In this document: positions 1 through 9,285 of the stretch, piece by piece
Layout: the number at the start of each line of letters is the position of its first letter
Position numbering within the stretch: the first letter of the stretch is position 1
Assembly: GCF_947495145.1 (NCBI RefSeq)
Contig: NZ_CANLXP010000005.1
Coordinates: forward strand, 117,673-181,672
Reading direction: 5' to 3'
From: an uncultured Arthrobacter sp.
GTDB taxonomy: Bacteria; Actinomycetota; Actinomycetes; Actinomycetales; Micrococcaceae
DNA: 64,000 nt
Program-made: the position numbers and the translations under genes
The notes under the pieces: generated by a model
Told to the model about the DNA's origin: nothing
The model's input: the letters and a program-made list of their open reading frames with translations, nothing else
The model's database searches: none

Positions 1-1
1 C

Positions 2-520
2 ACAGCCACGGCCTTCTCGCTGATGGGCCTGCGCCAGCTCTACTTCCTCATCGACGGACTGCTCGACCGGCTCATCTACCTCTCCTACGGGCTGGCGGCG
101 ATCCTCGGCCTCATCGGCGTGAAGCTGATCCTGCACGCGCTGCATGAGAACAACGTTCCGTTCATCAACGACGGTCAGCCGGTACCCGTTGTCGAAATCT
201 CCACAGGGCTGTCGCTCAGCCTGATCGTCGGCGTGCTCATCGTCACGGTGCTGGCGTCCCTGCTCAGCCCCAAGGGCAAGGCAAAGAACCTCATCTCCGG
301 TGCACGACGCCACGCGATCTACTACCTGGACCTCAACTACGAGACGGACATCAACGAGCGTGAGCGCATCTTCGACAAGATGTGCGCCGAAGAAAACATG
401 CTCAAGAAGCAACCGGAGAAGTACAAGCGCTTCATCCGCAACGAGACCGAGTTCATGGCGCTCCTCAAGCGGGCGCACGAGGAACACGAGGCTGCGCTGG
501 ACCGGGAGCCGACGCGCTAA
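2..520 (+). CDS. TerC/Alx family integral membrane protein, C-terminal part (gene begins before the window)
   Basis: Frame is open to the window edge (TATAFSLMGLRQLYFLIDGLLDRLIYLSYGLAAILGLIGVKLILHALHENN...), typical of the TerC C-terminal half. Confidence 0.85.
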   Translation, partial: TATAFSLMGLRQLYFLIDGLLDRLIYLSYGLAAILGLIGVKLILHALHENNVPFINDGQPVPVVEISTGLSLSLIVGVLIVTVLASLLSPKGKAKNLISGARRHAIYYLDLNYETDINERERIFDKMCAEENMLKKQPEKYKRFIRNETEFMALLKRAHEEHEAALDREPTR

Positions 521-545
521 GCGCAGGTCCTGGAACTATCCAACA

Positions 546-600
546 CGACGACGGCGGGCGCTTCCCATCGCAGGGGAGGCGCCCGCCGTCGTCGTTCGTT
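546..600 (+). terminator. Intrinsic terminator-like hairpin
   Basis: cgacgacggcgggcgcttccc (546-566) pairs with gggaggcgcccgccgtcgtcg (574-594) with one G-U, followed by ttcgtt. Confidence 0.75.
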
Positions 601-621
601 GAAGTTGATACCTGTCGGTGA

Positions 622-870
622 TTATGCGGCCATGCTGGATTCGAAGGGAACCGTGCGAATCAACCAGATGGCGTACTCCTCGGCATGCAGAATGGCGCGG
701 CGGCCATCGGCGTCGTCGCGGATCCACACAACACCGATACCGGGTGCGGTGTCCTCGACGCGGCCGCGGTAATGGACCGCGTTGCGCAGATGGGCTTCCA
801 CTTCGTCCCCCCGGTTCAACGTGCCGAGGTCCCGAATGCGGATGATTTCAGTAGAGGTAAGCAGAGACAT
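622..870 (-). CDS. Small hypothetical protein (82 aa)
   Basis: MSLLTSTEIIRIRDLGTLNRGDEVEAHLRNAVHYRGRVEDTAPGIGVVWIRDD...; cattttgcaagga-type upstream purine-rich stretch; fills the gap between genes. Confidence 0.6.
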   Translation of the reverse strand: MSLLTSTEIIRIRDLGTLNRGDEVEAHLRNAVHYRGRVEDTAPGIGVVWIRDDADGRRAILHAEEYAIWLIRTVPFESSMAA

Positions 871-1060
871 TTCGGCTCCTTGCGAGAGTGGAACCGGCTT
901 TCCCGCCGGTAATTCAAGCTTCCCGCCGCAGTGTTGCCGCGCCGTTACGACGGCGTTATTTCGGCGGGTACAACGTGGTGCCTGTCAAGAGCGCCGCGAA
1001 TTATTACCTCGGGTTGCTTGAACTCGTCGCACCCGGGGATTGGTTGCTTAAGCTACCAAG

Positions 1061-2380
1061 ATGACGGAACCGACTGCGCCGGACCCGGCCTACCTCAACG
1101 CCATCGCCGCCGAGACCCGGCTGCGAATGAAGACTGCCACTCCAGAAGAATCCCCGTACCGCGGAGCACCGCAGGAACTTGTCGACGCTGTGGGGCAACG
1201 CGCAAGCGCCCTGGAAGGGGACCTCGCCCACATCGTCCACACCCTGCATGCCAACCCCGAGACCGCCTATCAGGAGCACAACAGCGCCCGCGTCCTGGCG
1301 GACGTGCTCAAAAAGCACGGCATCGACGCAACTGTGGGCGTACATGGTGTCGACACGGCTATCCGCGCGGAGATCAGCGGAACTTCTCCCGGTCCAACCA
1401 TCGCCGTCCTGAGCGAATACGACGCGCTTCCGGGCATCGGCCACGCCTGCGGCCACAACGTCATCGCTGCAACGGGTGTGGGCGCGTTCCTCGCGCTGGC
1501 ATCGGTGCAGGACAGGCTTCCCGGCGAAGTGGTGTTCCTGGGAACTCCCGCCGAGGAAGGCCACTCGGGCAAGGAGGTCATGGCCCGGCACGGTGCGTTC
1601 GAGGGTGTGGACGCGGCAATCATGGTGCACCCCTATGGCTACGACCTCGCGGACCAGGCCTGGCTCGGGCGGCGTTTGCTCACCATTACCTTCACCGGCA
1701 TCGCCGCGCACGCCTCCGCCCAGCCTTTCATGGGACGCAACGCGCTCGACGCCGCCAGCCTCACCTATCAGGGCATCGGCCTCCTGCGACAGCAGCTTCC
1801 GCCGTCGGACCGGGTGCACACCAACATCGTTGAGGGCGGCCAGAGCCCCAACATCATCCCCAACCGCGCGGTGCTCAAGCTGTACGCGCGCTCACGGCTG
1901 CCGGAAACGCTCAAGGACCTGAGCGGGCGCCTCGACGACATTGCCCGTGGAGCGGCGCTGATGACCGGCACCACCGTCGCCCTGGAATGGGACGAGCACC
2001 CGCCGTCGCTGCCCATCCGGACCAACAAGGCGCTGACCGCGCGCTGGGTGAAGTCCCAGGAGGGGCGGGGACGCGCTCCGCTGCCCGCCGGCGTCGTCTC
2101 CGACACGCTGGCCGCCTCCACGGACTTCGGCAACGTGAGTTACCGGATCCCCGGAATCCACCCGCTGATCAGCATTGCTTCGGCCGACACCGCCCTGCAC
2201 ACGCGTGAGTTTGCTGCCGCAGCCAATACCGAAGCGGCGGAAAAAGGCGCGTACGACGGCGCAGCCGGCCTTGCGCTCACGGCTCTGGACTACCTCTGCG
2301 ACCCGGAGCTTCAGCGGGCGGTAACAGAAGAGTTCGCGGCCCAGGGTGGTCCGATCGACGTTCCTGCCTACTTCGACTGA
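1061..2380 (+). CDS. M20 family amidohydrolase, AbgB-like (p-aminobenzoyl-glutamate hydrolase type)
   Basis: M20 signature ACGHNVIAATGVGAFLAL, GTPAEEGHSGKEVM, HASAQPFMGRNALDA; followed by an AbgT transporter gene. Confidence 0.9.
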   Translation: MTEPTAPDPAYLNAIAAETRLRMKTATPEESPYRGAPQELVDAVGQRASALEGDLAHIVHTLHANPETAYQEHNSARVLADVLKKHGIDATVGVHGVDTAIRAEISGTSPGPTIAVLSEYDALPGIGHACGHNVIAATGVGAFLALASVQDRLPGEVVFLGTPAEEGHSGKEVMARHGAFEGVDAAIMVHPYGYDLADQAWLGRRLLTITFTGIAAHASAQPFMGRNALDAASLTYQGIGLLRQQLPPSDRVHTNIVEGGQSPNIIPNRAVLKLYARSRLPETLKDLSGRLDDIARGAALMTGTTVALEWDEHPPSLPIRTNKALTARWVKSQEGRGRAPLPAGVVSDTLAASTDFGNVSYRIPGIHPLISIASADTALHTREFAAAANTEAAEKGAYDGAAGLALTALDYLCDPELQRAVTEEFAAQGGPIDVPAYFD

Positions 2381-2425
2381 TCCTTCAGCTCTTTCCCACA
2401 ACTTTCCGGAACCCAAGGAGCACCC

Positions 2426-4036
2426 GTGTCAACAGCAACTGGCCTCTCCCGGCGCCGCCTCACCGACCGCTTCCTCAATGGCGTGGAACGCGTGGGCAAC
2501 AAGCTGCCCGAACCGTTCACGCTCTTCCTGATCCTCTTCGGAATCACCGCAGCGGTCTCTACCGCCATGGCGTGGGCGAACGTCACCGTACAGGTGCCCG
2601 GCAGCGCCGAGGTAACCCAGATCCGCGGCCTGTTCACCGCCGAAGGCCTCACTTGGCTGACCGAAAACCTGGGCCCCAACTACCTTGGCTTCCCGCCGCT
2701 GGTGACGGTGCTGCCGATCCTGCTCGCCGTCGGCGTGGCTGAGAAGTCGGGCCTGCTGGCCGCGATGATCCGCAGGGCCTTCGGGTCAGCACCGCGTTGG
2801 GCGCTGCCGTACGCCGTCGGCGTGGTGGGTGTGCTTGGCTCGATCATGTCCGACGCCGCCTTCGTGGTCATTCCACCGCTTGCCGCGCTGGTATTCAAAG
2901 CCGCGGGCCGACATCCGGTGGCGGGCCTGCTCGGCGGATTCGCCGCAGCCGGCGCCGGCTACTCAACCAATCTGCTGGTCACCAGCCTCGATGCCCTCTT
3001 TGCCGGCATTACGACGGCGGTCACCGCGACCCTGCCCAACCCCGGTTCACCGGTCACTCCGGTTTCGAACTACTTCTTCAACGTGGCATCCTCGCTGGTG
3101 CTCATGTTCATCGCCGGCTTCGTCATCGACAAAGTCCTTGAGCCACGGCTAAACCGTCAGGGCGTCCCCCGCGATGAGGTAGCCGACGACGACGCTGCCG
3201 TATCTGCCTCTGCGGGAACTTCTGCGTCTTCGGGTTCGCAGCCGGATCTGCGGGCCGAGCTCGATCCGAAGGAAACCAAAGCACTGCGCTGGGCGATGAT
3301 TGCCGGCGTCGCTCTCGCCGTCATCATCGCCGTTGCGGTGACCATTCCCGGGTCGCCCTGGCGCAACGAGGAGGGCGGCTACCTGCCGAGGTCACCGCTG
3401 CTCAGCTCCATTGTCTTCATTGTCTTCGCGATGTTCGTGGTGCCCGGCCTGGTGTACGGAAAAATCGTTGGAACCATCGCCTCCGGCAAGGACGTGCCGC
3501 GCGTCATGGGTCATGCAATCCGCGACATGGCGGGATTCCTCGTACTGGCGTTCATCCTCGGCCAGTTCATTGCGCTGTTCAACTGGTCCGGAATCGGTCA
3601 GTGGATCGCCGTTGCAGGAGCCACCGGCCTCGAGGCGATCGGCCTCACCGGCTATCCGGCGATCCTCGGTTTCATCGTGCTGGCGTCCCTGTTGAATCTC
3701 TTCATCATTTCCGGCTCCGCCATGTGGACGCTGATGGCCGCGGTTTTTGTACCCTTGTTTGTGCTGTTGGGATACGAGCCGGCCTTCATCCAGGGCGCCT
3801 TCCGCGTGGGCGACTCCGCCACGCAGGTCATCACCCCGCTCAACCCGTACATGATCGTGCTGCTGGCAATGCTGCGGAAGTACGAACCCGAAGCAGGCCT
3901 CGGGACGCTGATCGCCCGCATGCTGCCGTTCGTGATTCCGTTCTGGCTGGCCTGGGCATCGATTCTCAGCATCTTCTACTTCTTCGAGATTCCGATGGGA
4001 CCGGGCAACGGAATCTTCCTCCCGCCGGCTGAATAG
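2426..4036 (+). CDS. AbgT family transporter (p-aminobenzoyl-glutamate transporter type)
   Basis: Polytopic; LNGVERVGNKLPEPFTLFLILFGI start, SDAAFVVIPPLAALVFKAAGRHPVAGLLGGFAA, GDSATQVITPLNPYMIVLLAML are AbgT family signatures. Confidence 0.92.
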   Translation: MSTATGLSRRRLTDRFLNGVERVGNKLPEPFTLFLILFGITAAVSTAMAWANVTVQVPGSAEVTQIRGLFTAEGLTWLTENLGPNYLGFPPLVTVLPILLAVGVAEKSGLLAAMIRRAFGSAPRWALPYAVGVVGVLGSIMSDAAFVVIPPLAALVFKAAGRHPVAGLLGGFAAAGAGYSTNLLVTSLDALFAGITTAVTATLPNPGSPVTPVSNYFFNVASSLVLMFIAGFVIDKVLEPRLNRQGVPRDEVADDDAAVSASAGTSASSGSQPDLRAELDPKETKALRWAMIAGVALAVIIAVAVTIPGSPWRNEEGGYLPRSPLLSSIVFIVFAMFVVPGLVYGKIVGTIASGKDVPRVMGHAIRDMAGFLVLAFILGQFIALFNWSGIGQWIAVAGATGLEAIGLTGYPAILGFIVLASLLNLFIISGSAMWTLMAAVFVPLFVLLGYEPAFIQGAFRVGDSATQVITPLNPYMIVLLAMLRKYEPEAGLGTLIARMLPFVIPFWLAWASILSIFYFFEIPMGPGNGIFLPPAE

Positions 4037-4073
4037 CTGGAATACGCGCTACCAACGAGAGGTTGCACCGGAT

Positions 4074-5060
4074 ATGACTACTTCGGACGCCGCAAAGATC
4101 TATGCCCTGCACGAGAACCCCGAGTGGTTTCCCCCGTTCGCCCGTGCTTTCGAGCAGGAGGGGCTCGAGTTTGAGGAGTGGCTGCTGACGGACGGTGTTC
4201 TGGACCTCGACTCAACACCTCCGGAAGGCATCTTCTGGTCCAGGATCAGCGCGTCTGCGCATACCCGGGACCATGGCCTCTCAAAGGACTATACCCGTGC
4301 CGTTCTGTCCTGGCTCGAGGCCCACGGCCGCCGGACCATCAACGGTCGGCGGATCCTCGAACTGGAGATGAGTAAGGTGGACCAGCTGACCGCGCTGAAG
4401 GCAGCCGGAATCGAAACACCGCGGACCGTCGCCGCCATTGGACGGGACCACATTCTGCAGGCGGCGAAGGACTTCCCGACCCCCTTCATCACCAAGCACA
4501 ACCAGGGCGGAAAAGGCCTCGGCGTGCGCAAGTTCGAGAGCCACGAGGAGTTGGCGGAATACGTGGCATCGGCTGAGTTCGAGGAGCCGCAGGACGGCAT
4601 CACCCTGATCCAGGAGTTCATCCAGGCAGCTGAGCCGATCATCACACGCGTGGAGATAGTGGGCGGCGAGTTCATTTATGCCATCCAGGCGGACACCGCG
4701 CGCGGTGGTTTCCAGCTCTGCCCGGCGGACGCCTGCGCCATCGACCCGACAACGGGCAAGCCGATCATGCCCCCGGGGGCCACGATCGAACCCGAGGAAA
4801 ACCAGCAGCTGTTCAGCCTGCGCCGCGACTTCGATCACCCGATCATCGAGAAGTACGTGGAGTTCGCACGCCGGAACAACATCGAGGTCTGCGGGATCGA
4901 GTTCATGGAGACTGCCGACGGGCGCGTGCTCACCTACGACGTGAACACCAACACCAACTACAACGCACTGGTTGAAGCCGAAGCACCACGCTCGGCACCC
5001 GGGGCGCTCGCGAAGTACCTGGCCGCGGTGGCAGCGGACCCGGCACCGTCGTTCGTGTAG
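4074..5060 (+). CDS. RimK-like ATP-grasp ligase (alpha-L-glutamate ligase type)
   Basis: ATP-grasp features: KHNQGGKGLGVRKF, QEFIQAAEPIITRVEIVGGEFIYAIQAD, EFMETADGRVLTYDVNTNTNYN. Confidence 0.82.
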   Translation: MTTSDAAKIYALHENPEWFPPFARAFEQEGLEFEEWLLTDGVLDLDSTPPEGIFWSRISASAHTRDHGLSKDYTRAVLSWLEAHGRRTINGRRILELEMSKVDQLTALKAAGIETPRTVAAIGRDHILQAAKDFPTPFITKHNQGGKGLGVRKFESHEELAEYVASAEFEEPQDGITLIQEFIQAAEPIITRVEIVGGEFIYAIQADTARGGFQLCPADACAIDPTTGKPIMPPGATIEPEENQQLFSLRRDFDHPIIEKYVEFARRNNIEVCGIEFMETADGRVLTYDVNTNTNYNALVEAEAPRSAPGALAKYLAAVAADPAPSFV

Positions 5061-5082
5061 AAGTCAGTTCGTGTAGAAGTCA
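5051..5082. repeat. 16-bp perfect tandem duplication spanning the stop codon
   Basis: gttcgtgtagaagtca occurs twice back to back (5051-5066, 5067-5082). Confidence 0.9.
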
Positions 5083-5143
5083 TGCGCACCCAGCGGTAGC
5101 CTCGGAACTGCAAGCCCTACCCCCTAAGGACGGAGCAGAAGCC

Positions 5144-5563
5144 ATGCCGAAGCAAACGAAGTCAGGGAAGGTAAAGACCGACGAGTTGCCCAGCACGCTC
5201 CAGCGGTCCGACAAAAAAGCACAGGAAACCTACGCCAAGACGCTGGACTCTGCCGAGGAGCAGTACGGCGATGGTGAACGGGCGCATCGCACGGCGTACA
5301 GCGCGCTCAAACACACGCACGAGAAGGTGGGCGACCACTGGGAGCAGAAGGACTCCAAGGGGCCGTCCGATGAGCAGGCAAAGGGCGGACGGGGCACGTC
5401 AAAGGAAACAGCCGGTGGCGTCGACGCGAACGCCTCCAAGGAGCACCTCTACGACGTCGCCAAAAAGCTTGATATCCCCAAGCGCTCGTCCATGAACAAG
5501 GAAGAACTGGTGGACGCCATTCAGAAGGCGAACGACAGGGAAACCCGTAAGGCCCGGGACTGA
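5144..5563 (+). CDS. ChaB family protein with C-terminal Rho N-terminal/SAP-like helix pair
   Basis: ELPSTLQRSDKKAQETYAKTLDSAEEQYGDGERAHRTAYSALKHTHEKVGDHW matches ChaB; C-term HLYDVAKKLDIPKRSSMNKEELVDAI resembles Rho_N. Confidence 0.85.
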   Translation: MPKQTKSGKVKTDELPSTLQRSDKKAQETYAKTLDSAEEQYGDGERAHRTAYSALKHTHEKVGDHWEQKDSKGPSDEQAKGGRGTSKETAGGVDANASKEHLYDVAKKLDIPKRSSMNKEELVDAIQKANDRETRKARD

Positions 5564-5598
5564 ACCTATTACGCAACACAAACATTTCGTAATGCCCT

Positions 5599-5617
5599 GA
5601 AGCATAGGCTACCCTTA
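5599..5617 (+). promoter_or_regulatory. Candidate DtxR/IdeR iron-box (gaagcaTAGGCTAccctta), strong right half-site
   Basis: Partial match to consensus TTAGGTTAGSCTAACCTAA, upstream of a siderophore-binding protein gene; closely similar sequence at 27829-27847. Confidence 0.6.
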
Positions 5618-5673
5618 CTTTCGTATCCATCCAGACGGTCCGTTCAAGCCGTCACGAAAGTCAAGGAGCCCCC

Positions 5674-6732
5674 ATGGCCCCCACACGTGTTCGCGGTCTG
5701 ATTGCCGCAGCAGCGATTGCGGTATTGTCACTTTCCGCATGCTCCACCGGCCCGGCGGGCGGCGGTTCCGAAGCTGCGGGCGCCAATGAAGCAGGCTCCG
5801 CCGATGCCTTCCCTGTCACCATCGAGCACGCATTCGGCGAAACGGTCATCGAGGAGAAGCCGGAACGCGTCGCAACCGTTTCCTGGGTCAATGACGACAT
5901 CGCGTTGGCGCTTGGTGTGGTTCCGGTCGGTATGCCGGTGAACGAGTATGGCGGGAATGAGCAGGGCTCCGTGCCGTGGAAGGACGCCAAGCTGGAAGAA
6001 CTCGGCGCAGAGATCGGTACCGAGAACGCGCCGGTCCAGTATTCCGAGGCTGATGGGATTGCCTTCGACGAAATTGCTGCGACCAATCCGGACGTCATTC
6101 TGGCGGCATACTCCGGGCTCACTGAGGAGGATTACAACACCCTCAGCGAAATCGCCCCTGTGGTCGCCTACCCCGAGGTTGCCTATGGCACCGCTTGGCA
6201 GGAATCCACCACCATGATCGGTGAGGCGCTCGGTCTGGCCAATGAGGCCGAACAGCTTGTCACCGAAACCGAGGACATGATCGCGGAGGCTGTCGCCGAG
6301 TACCCCGCGATCGAGGGTAAAACCTTCATCTTCGGGAACCTCGAGCCGGCCAGCGCCGAGAGCGTGAACATCTACACGGCCAGCGACAACCGTCCCCGCT
6401 TCCTCACCCAGATCGGCATGGAAATGGCCGATGTAGTCGCCGAGAACGCTACCGGCGACGAGTTCTTCATCCCGTGGTCTGCAGAGCGTGCCGACGAGCT
6501 CGAGTCGGACATTTTCGTAACCTGGGTTCCCGATGACGCCACCAAGCAAGCCATCGCTGCTGATCCGCTGCTGAGCCAGATCCCCGCGGTGAAGTCCGGC
6601 GCACTCGTTGCCGACGCTGACAACACCCTGACCCTGTCCATCTCCGCGGCCAGCCCACTCTCCCTCATCTGGGCACTGGACAAGTGGCTGCCGATGATCA
6701 ACGAAGCAGCAGAGGCCGCCGAAGCAGCGTAA
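5674..6732 (+). CDS. Iron-siderophore ABC transporter substrate-binding lipoprotein
   Basis: Signal peptide with lipobox LSLSACS; VTIEHAFGETVIEEKPERVATVSWVNDDIALALGVVPVGMP and FDEIAATNPDVILAAYSGLTEEDYNTLSEIAPVVAY typical of FepB/FecB-type SBPs. Confidence 0.92.
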   Translation: MAPTRVRGLIAAAAIAVLSLSACSTGPAGGGSEAAGANEAGSADAFPVTIEHAFGETVIEEKPERVATVSWVNDDIALALGVVPVGMPVNEYGGNEQGSVPWKDAKLEELGAEIGTENAPVQYSEADGIAFDEIAATNPDVILAAYSGLTEEDYNTLSEIAPVVAYPEVAYGTAWQESTTMIGEALGLANEAEQLVTETEDMIAEAVAEYPAIEGKTFIFGNLEPASAESVNIYTASDNRPRFLTQIGMEMADVVAENATGDEFFIPWSAERADELESDIFVTWVPDDATKQAIAADPLLSQIPAVKSGALVADADNTLTLSISAASPLSLIWALDKWLPMINEAAEAAEAA

Positions 6733-6740
6733 CGTCCGGA

Positions 6741-6785
6741 CAGTGCATCAGGCGCCGTCGTTGCCTTTGGGCGCCTGATGCACTG
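6741..6785 (+). terminator. Perfect 16-bp stem-loop downstream of the SBP gene (no strong T-run)
   Basis: cagtgcatcaggcgcc / ggcgcctgatgcactg. Confidence 0.65.
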
Positions 6786-6824
6786 GAATGGTGAGGGAAC
6801 CTGTCATCAAAGCGCGGAGGCATC

Positions 6825-7130
6825 ATGGATTCCCTGGAACTGGAAGATCTGCAGACAGCTACGGCATGGGATGCCAACGGAGAAAAACTGGGGAACGTCA
6901 CCCAGGTGCATCTCGATGGGCTCTCCCACAAGCCTGCCTGGGTCACTGTCGGTCTCGGACTGCTCAACACCAGGGAAAACTTCGTTCCCCTTGCCGGCTC
7001 ACGGTTGGACGGCGACAACCTGTATGTCGCGGTGTCCAAGGACAAGATCAAGGACGCACCGGATTTCACGGTGGAAGAAGGCCTCACCGCCGAGCAGGAA
7101 GCAACACTCCAGGACTACTACCGGGCCTGA
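6825..7130 (+). CDS. PRC-barrel domain-containing protein
   Basis: LQTATAWDANGEKLGNVTQVHLDGLSHKPAWVTVGLGLLNTRENFVPLAGS. Confidence 0.8.
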   Translation: MDSLELEDLQTATAWDANGEKLGNVTQVHLDGLSHKPAWVTVGLGLLNTRENFVPLAGSRLDGDNLYVAVSKDKIKDAPDFTVEEGLTAEQEATLQDYYRA

Positions 7131-7152
7131 ATCGGGCCTGCGGCACAAAGCG

Positions 7153-7199
7153 CCACAACAAAGCGGCCGTCCCCCACGGGTTCGGCCGCTTTGTTGTGG
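7153..7199. terminator. Bidirectional terminator-like perfect 17-bp hairpin between convergent genes
   Basis: ccacaacaaagcggccg / cggccgctttgttgtgg. Confidence 0.85.
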
Positions 7200-7208
7200 A
7201 TATGGCGC

Positions 7209-7442
7209 CTAGCTGAACAGCCCGGCGATGTAGCCAACGAAGTACAGCAGCCCCAGAAGTACGAAGATGCCGATCAGTACCAGCCAGATCCGCGATGCTG
7301 CCTTGCCCGGTCCGCCCTCGTCGTGGCCCTGCGGACCGCCGGTGCTTGCCTCAGCTGGAGGCGTTTCACCCGGGGGTACCCCTCCGCCCGGCTCAAGGCC
7401 GGTGATCTTTTCCTTGTCCGGATCCGGATTCTGACTGCTCAT
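7209..7442 (-). CDS. DUF6480-like small membrane protein
   Basis: [33 protein letters not shown]... then a single TM segment [24 protein letters not shown]. Confidence 0.75.
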   Translation of the reverse strand: MSSQNPDPDKEKITGLEPGGGVPPGETPPAEASTGGPQGHDEGGPGKAASRIWLVLIGIFVLLGLLYFVGYIAGLFS

Positions 7443-7702
7443 TCCTGCTCCTGCTCAGCCGGTCCCGGAGATTTCGATGCCTTCGGGGTCCACGACATGG
7501 TGATGTTGGTGCCCTCATCGGTTTCTGCGAGGTATAGGTGCAGATCTTCACCGTAGAGGTTCTCATCTTCGACGACGTCGCCTGCCTCATGCGCGAGCTC
7601 CACCAGGCGGCTGATCGCCATCGCCATGGCGCGGCCCCAGTCCTGCGGGTGCTTGCTGTCTGACTCTTCCGTTACCGAGAACTTCTTCTCTGCGATGCCC
7701 AT
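7439..7702 (-). CDS. Small hypothetical protein (87 aa)
   Basis: [41 protein letters not shown]...; ATGA overlap with the downstream gene. Confidence 0.65.
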   Translation of the reverse strand: MGIAEKKFSVTEESDSKHPQDWGRAMAMAISRLVELAHEAGDVVEDENLYGEDLHLYLAETDEGTNITMSWTPKASKSPGPAEQEQE

Positions 7703-7806
7703 GGCTACTCCTCACTGCGCTCACGCCGGTGCCCGGGCTCTGAACCCGGCGCGAACCATTGATAAGCAAGCTTTGTAGTGATGCTCGTCCCACATTAGCA
7801 GTCCGA

Positions 7807-9207
7807 CTACCAGGAGTCTGTCCCTGCCTCCTCGCCTTCAAGCCGGCGCATGGCCTTGCGTGCTGCCTGCCCGATGATCGCGCTGTACGTCGGGTACGCG
7901 AACTTCACCCGGGCCAGCGTGGCGACATCCGTGCCGGCCGCCATTGCGGAGGCAACCGCCTGGATCACCTCCACCGCGTTTTCCCCGACCGCATGCGCAC
8001 CGAGGATGAGTTCCCGGTGCCTGTCGGTGACCAGTTTGAGGAAGCCTTGCTCCCGGTCATCAATGATCGGACGCTCAACCGCGCCATAGGGAACGACGAC
8101 GACGGCACACTGGGCGTCGCGCTGGCGGGCCTGAGCCTCAGTGAGGCCCACTCCCGCGTAGTCCGGGTCGGTGAAGCCTCCCTCGGGAAGCAGATGGTGC
8201 GGCGTGGTGCGATGCGCGCCAAGGACCGCGTTTTCGGCAGCCGTCTCACCCTCGAAGACTGCTGCCTGGACCAGCATCGATGTCCCGTTCGCGTCGCCGG
8301 CAACAAAGATGTGCGGCACATTGGACCGGAGATAGTTGTCCACCGGGATTGCTCCCCGGGCAGCGGCGACGCCTGCAGCTTCCAGGCCGAGCCCGTCGAT
8401 ATTCGCCGGCCATCCGGCGGCCATGATCACGGCTCCAACCCGCGCCGACTGCGCGCCGTCGGTACCTTGCCAGCGGATTTCAAGGCCGCCGTCGTCGTGT
8501 TTATCTATGCCGTCAACACCGTGGATGCCCACAGCCACACGCACGCCGTGGGAACGGAAGCCGTCCGTCACGACGGCGGAAACGTCGTCGTCCTCGGTGG
8601 TGAGGATGCGCGGCGCGAGGTCCAGCAGGGTGACGCTGGAGCCGAGGGCATCGAAGATGGTGGCCAGCTGCGCGCCAGTGTGACCGCCGCCGATGATCGC
8701 GACTGAGCCCGGCAGCTCCGGGAGATCGAGTACCTCGGAGGGGAGCGCGGCATGCTCGGCGCCGGCGATCGGAAGCCGGCGTGCGCTTCCACCGACACAC
8801 AGAATGATCGACGCAGCCGTCACCACACGTCCGTCAATGGAAACCTCGTGCGGCCCGGTGAAGGACGCCTCACCTTCCAAGAGCGTGATGTCCAGCTGGC
8901 GCATGGCCTCGCCGTATCCTTTTGCCTCCAGTACGCGGTCGACCGTGGAGCGGACCCTGCGGACCAGTTGCGGCCAGTCCACGGCGGGCTCGTGGACCAC
9001 GATCCCGTAGTCGCGGGCGGTGCGCACCTCCCGGTACAGCCGGGCGGTTTTCGCCAGTACCCGTGTCGGCACGCAGCCGGAATTCACGCAGGTTCCGCCC
9101 AACCGTGCACGCTCGACGACGGCGGTGCGCGCCCCGAGTTCCGCTGCGCGTGTTGCTGCAGCCATGCCCGCCGGGCCGGCGCCGATCACCAGAACATCAA
9201 AATCCAT
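7807..9207 (-). CDS. FAD-dependent pyridine nucleotide-disulfide oxidoreductase (dihydrolipoamide dehydrogenase/mercuric reductase family)
   Basis: MDFDVLVIGAGPAGMAAATRAAELGARTAVVERARLGGTCVNSGCVPTRVL redox CxxxxC; GGGHTGAQLATIF; C-terminal dimerisation domain. Confidence 0.9.
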   Translation of the reverse strand: MDFDVLVIGAGPAGMAAATRAAELGARTAVVERARLGGTCVNSGCVPTRVLAKTARLYREVRTARDYGIVVHEPAVDWPQLVRRVRSTVDRVLEAKGYGEAMRQLDITLLEGEASFTGPHEVSIDGRVVTAASIILCVGGSARRLPIAGAEHAALPSEVLDLPELPGSVAIIGGGHTGAQLATIFDALGSSVTLLDLAPRILTTEDDDVSAVVTDGFRSHGVRVAVGIHGVDGIDKHDDGGLEIRWQGTDGAQSARVGAVIMAAGWPANIDGLGLEAAGVAAARGAIPVDNYLRSNVPHIFVAGDANGTSMLVQAAVFEGETAAENAVLGAHRTTPHHLLPEGGFTDPDYAGVGLTEAQARQRDAQCAVVVVPYGAVERPIIDDREQGFLKLVTDRHRELILGAHAVGENAVEVIQAVASAMAAGTDVATLARVKFAYPTYSAIIGQAARKAMRRLEGEEAGTDSW

Positions 9208-9285
9208 TACTGCCTCCCTGGCTCCATCCTGCCCCATTGGGCCGACATTCCGTCAGGTTCATTGCCGTCCAGCAGAGGGCAGTGC

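Noticed and set aside
931-1833. 300-aa + strand ORF overlapping the AbgB-like gene
   Set aside because: Alternate frame of the M20 amidohydrolase, Arg/Pro-rich composition, no domain.
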